Source: Planctomycetota bacterium
GTDB taxonomy: Bacteria; Planctomycetota; Phycisphaerae; Sedimentisphaerales; Anaerobacaceae
Length of the DNA: 7,144 nt
Reading direction: 5' to 3'
Assembly: GCA_026386835.1 (NCBI GenBank)
Contig: JAPLMV010000197.1
Coordinates: forward strand, 1-7,144
The notes under the pieces are model-generated. The model searched no databases, had not been told where the DNA came from, and was given only the letters and a program-made list of their open reading frames with translations. Below, one piece after another: positions 5,962 through 7,144 of the stretch (its first letter is position 1; each line of letters opens with the position of its first letter). The position numbers were made by a program, and so were the translations under genes.

Positions 5962-5979
5962 CTTGGTTGTGTAGCCAAG
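5962..5979 (+). promoter_or_regulatory. Leader hairpin in repeat copy B
   Basis: CTTGGTT (5962-5968) pairs with AGCCAAG (5973-5979) around GTGT, a 7-bp stem with one G-U pair. Relative to copy A, the changes from GA to AG at the 3' arm base restore two outer pairs. This suggests the stem matters, or that copy A has decayed. It lies in the predicted 5' UTR. Confidence 0.35.
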
Positions 5980-6010
5980 AGTTTAATATGGGAAATACCA
6001 ACTAAGAAAG

Positions 6011-6017
6011 AAGGAGG
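6011..6017 (+). promoter_or_regulatory. Strong Shine-Dalgarno for the secreted-protein gene
   Basis: AAGGAGG five bases before ATG 6023 is a near-perfect ribosome-binding site and fixes the start. It lies just outside the repeat, whereas the cassette 1 gene has only a weak GGGA. Confidence 0.8.
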
Positions 6018-6022
6018 AAAAG

Positions 6023-6793
6023 ATGAATAAGAAACAGTTGGCAGCGGGGTTAATTTGGGTAGTTGTAGCGGCAATATTTGCGCAGGCTGATGACGATTTT
6101 GCGCCTACATGGCGAGGCAGTACTGGCAGTGTACATGCGGAGTTTGATGCGTGGGCAGGGTTTTATTATGCACCGCCTGCGGGGTCTGTTACCGTGCCTG
6201 ATGATTGGTCAACCAATCCATTCAGCGGTGTGATTGCTGTTGGGACGCCGGAGGCCGAACGGGTTAATGCGGGGACTTTGAATCTGCATCCTCGAAACCA
6301 GGTGGTTGAGATTAAGGGGGAGGATGGACTGATAATCAAGATACGCAATTATGAGAATGCAAATCCAGTAAAAAAGATTCGTTTGCAACTGACATACGAG
6401 CAGAGTCACGCTCCGAGCGGGTTTGCAGTGTGGACAGGGTGGGGCAAGGTTGGGACGCCGCAAGTATTTACCGCTGGTAGTGTGCTGGTGGCGAACAGTG
6501 TGGTAAAGGACGGCGGATGGATAACGGCAGCATACGAGATAAAGCTTCATCCAAATCCTGCGGCAGAAACAATAGGATTGCGGTTCGATGGTTATTCAGC
6601 GTTTGTTGACCAGGTGGTGGTTGACACATTGTGTACGAAACCGACCAATTGTGCGGATGTTTGGGAACTGGGATTAGGGATGCCGATGGACTTCAATCAT
6701 AACTGCCGTGTGGATATGCTTGATTTTGCAGAATTCGCAGAAGTATGGCTTGCCTGCAACGACCCGCAGGATGCAAATTGCGATACTAATTGA
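6023..6793 (+). CDS. Secreted protein with beta-rich domain and C-terminal dockerin-like calcium loop
   Basis: A 256-residue exported protein of unknown substrate. The signal peptide has K3-K4, a hydrophobic core (6-20) and an AQA cleavage site before D23. The mature part (about 25-200) is rich in alternating hydrophobic and polar strands (e.g. 'VVEIKGEDGLIIKIRNY' 94-110, 'KIRLQLTYEQ' 118-127, 'AYEIKLHP' 170-177, 'IGLRFDGYSAFVDQVVVDT' 184-202) and many aromatics, consistent with a beta-sandwich or carbohydrate-binding-like fold, but I recognise no named family. The tail (204-256) has cysteines at 204, 210, 228, 245 and 253 and one calcium-loop pattern D223-x-N225-x-N227-x-x-V-D231-x-x-D234 followed by 'FAEFAEVWLAC'. 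That resembles half of a type I dockerin, as found at the ends of many secreted Phycisphaerae proteins. A classical dockerin has two loops and this has one, so a cohesin partner should not be assumed. It is expressed from the repeat-borne promoter. Confidence 0.85.
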   Translation: MNKKQLAAGLIWVVVAAIFAQADDDFAPTWRGSTGSVHAEFDAWAGFYYAPPAGSVTVPDDWSTNPFSGVIAVGTPEAERVNAGTLNLHPRNQVVEIKGEDGLIIKIRNYENANPVKKIRLQLTYEQSHAPSGFAVWTGWGKVGTPQVFTAGSVLVANSVVKDGGWITAAYEIKLHPNPAAETIGLRFDGYSAFVDQVVVDTLCTKPTNCADVWELGLGMPMDFNHNCRVDMLDFAEFAEVWLACNDPQDANCDTN

Positions 6794-6840
6794 ACAAGGC
6801 AAATTTTGCCGATTGCAAAAAAATGATTAGGCATATAAGG

Positions 6841-6903
6841 AAAACAGGGGGGACAGCCTATTATTACTGGATATAACAGGTCTTATTATTTACATCCCTT
6901 AAT
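6841..6903 (+). repeat. Dispersed 3' boundary repeat, copy D (63 bp)
   Basis: AAAACAGGGGGGACAG to ACATCCCTTAAT, the partner of 4581-4642. It begins 47 bp after the stop of the secreted-protein gene. The T/C, T/C and A/T changes just after GACAG reduce the CAGT/ACTG stem seen in copy C to CAG/CTG, so the hairpin itself is not strictly conserved. Confidence 0.9.
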
Positions 6904-7144
6904 TAGACCCACCTGTTATTAAAACTCTCTTTACTTGTGCCTTATGCTCTTATGCACTTTCTTTGCTCTCCGCTATTCGCTGTCAGGCTGTGTCGCAATT
7001 CAATTACAGACGGCCTGTTTCTTAGGCTACCTCATCAAAAGTATAAAACTTTCTTTTCGACAGCTGTCAGCAAACACTTCCTATGTCAATTTCTGCTAAA
7101 TCATCATTTTATCCCTGTATCGCAGTAGCCTCGCACTGTTTTTC
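6904..7144. other. Intergenic region with no supported gene
   Basis: No frame here has a credible start, RBS or protein-like composition. The plus strand is pyrimidine-rich. CAGGCTGT (6984-6991) can pair with ACGGCCTG (7010-7017) across an 18-base loop and is followed by TTTCTT, a possible weak terminator for the cassette 2 transcript. A perfect 10-bp palindrome GACAGCTGTC is at 7059-7068. On the minus strand TTGACA occurs near 7085, without a good -10 at 17 bases. The next gene must start beyond the window. Confidence 0.4.

Larger units (their letters stand above)
5845..6000 (+). repeat. Dispersed 5' leader repeat, copy B (156 bp)
   Basis: Partner of 2944-3090. It is nine bases longer, mainly because TTGTAATC is tandemly doubled (5910-5917 and 5918-5925), and that also duplicates the promoter -10 hexamer. 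It contains the promoter, a hairpin and a 5-codon mini-ORF (ATG 5988, M-G-N-T-N, TAA 6003-6005). Similarity stops at GGGAAATACCA. After that the two copies lead into different genes with different ribosome-binding sites. Confidence 0.93.
5845..6903 (+). mobile_element. Candidate cassette 2: shared-end unit carrying a secreted dockerin-like protein
   Basis: Bounded by copies of the same 5' repeat (5845-6000) and 3' repeat (6841-6903) that bound 2944-4642, in the same orientation, but with one unrelated gene inside. Between the repeats the two units share no similarity that I can see by eye. It carries no recombinase of its own. The mobile-element label is inference. Confidence 0.35.

Noticed and set aside
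6797..6812. GGCAAATTTTGCC palindrome after the secreted-protein gene as a terminator
   Set aside because: The stem is short and AT-rich and is followed by an A-run, not a T-run, in the gene's direction.
5838..6903. TTAAT on both sides of cassette 2 as a target-site duplication
   Set aside because: The 3' TTAAT is part of the repeat itself (also in the copy at 4581-4642), and cassette 1 has no matching 5' flank.
6937..7128. 63-codon plus-strand frame near the right edge
   Set aside because: No RBS, Cys/Phe/Leu-rich composition from a pyrimidine-rich strand, no family resemblance.
1..7144. CRISPR arrays, tRNA, rRNA, integron attC sites, phage genes
   Set aside because: No regularly spaced repeats, cloverleaf, rRNA-like segment, attC core or phage protein was found.

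Overview
The window looks like chromosomal DNA of a planctomycete, most likely class Phycisphaerae (Sedimentisphaerales-like). The main clue is the secreted protein at 6023-6793. It ends in a Cys-rich, single-loop dockerin-like tail (D-x-N-x-N-x-x-V-D-x-x-D followed by FAEFAEVWLAC) of a kind I associate with that group. The 'PKTIDND' phosphofructokinase is compatible with this. The assignment is inferred from protein style, not from a marker gene.

Layout. Positions 1-1774 (minus strand) hold a two-gene unit: a DUF2062 membrane protein whose stop codon overlaps the start of a P2-type cation-transporting ATPase (ATGA, 4 bp). The ATPase runs off the left edge. Across a divergent intergenic region, 1914-2951 (plus) encodes a TerC/Alx-family membrane protein. 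ATPase and TerC together suggest a divalent-cation (Mn/Ca) homeostasis locus. The TerC gene carries an in-frame 51-bp tandem duplication that doubles the conserved DN-containing transmembrane motif. pfkA (6-phosphofructokinase) lies on the minus strand at 4638-5729.

On either side of pfkA sit two plus-strand gene blocks with the same ends but unrelated contents. Each starts with a ~150-bp repeat (2944-3090; 5845-6000; about 90% identical) that contains a near-consensus sigma70 promoter (TTGACT-17-TGTAAT), a small leader hairpin and a 5-codon mini-ORF. Each ends with a ~62-bp repeat (4581-4642; 6841-6903; about 89% identical) with a GGGGGACAG head. Block 1 (2944-4642) carries a single-pass membrane-anchored protein of unknown function, a multi-pass membrane protein of unknown function and ~195 bp of non-coding DNA with a nested GC-rich inverted repeat. 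Block 2 (5845-6903) carries the secreted dockerin-like protein. In block 1 the 5' repeat overlaps the TerC stop codon and the 3' repeat overlaps the pfkA stop codon, so the block fills the whole gap between two convergent genes.

This shared-ends, different-cargo arrangement is the most interesting thing in the window. It could be a cassette-like mobile or exchangeable expression unit, or two products of an old segmental duplication whose cargo was replaced. No transposase, integrase, CRISPR array, tRNA or rRNA was found. From 6904 to the right edge there is no gene I can support.
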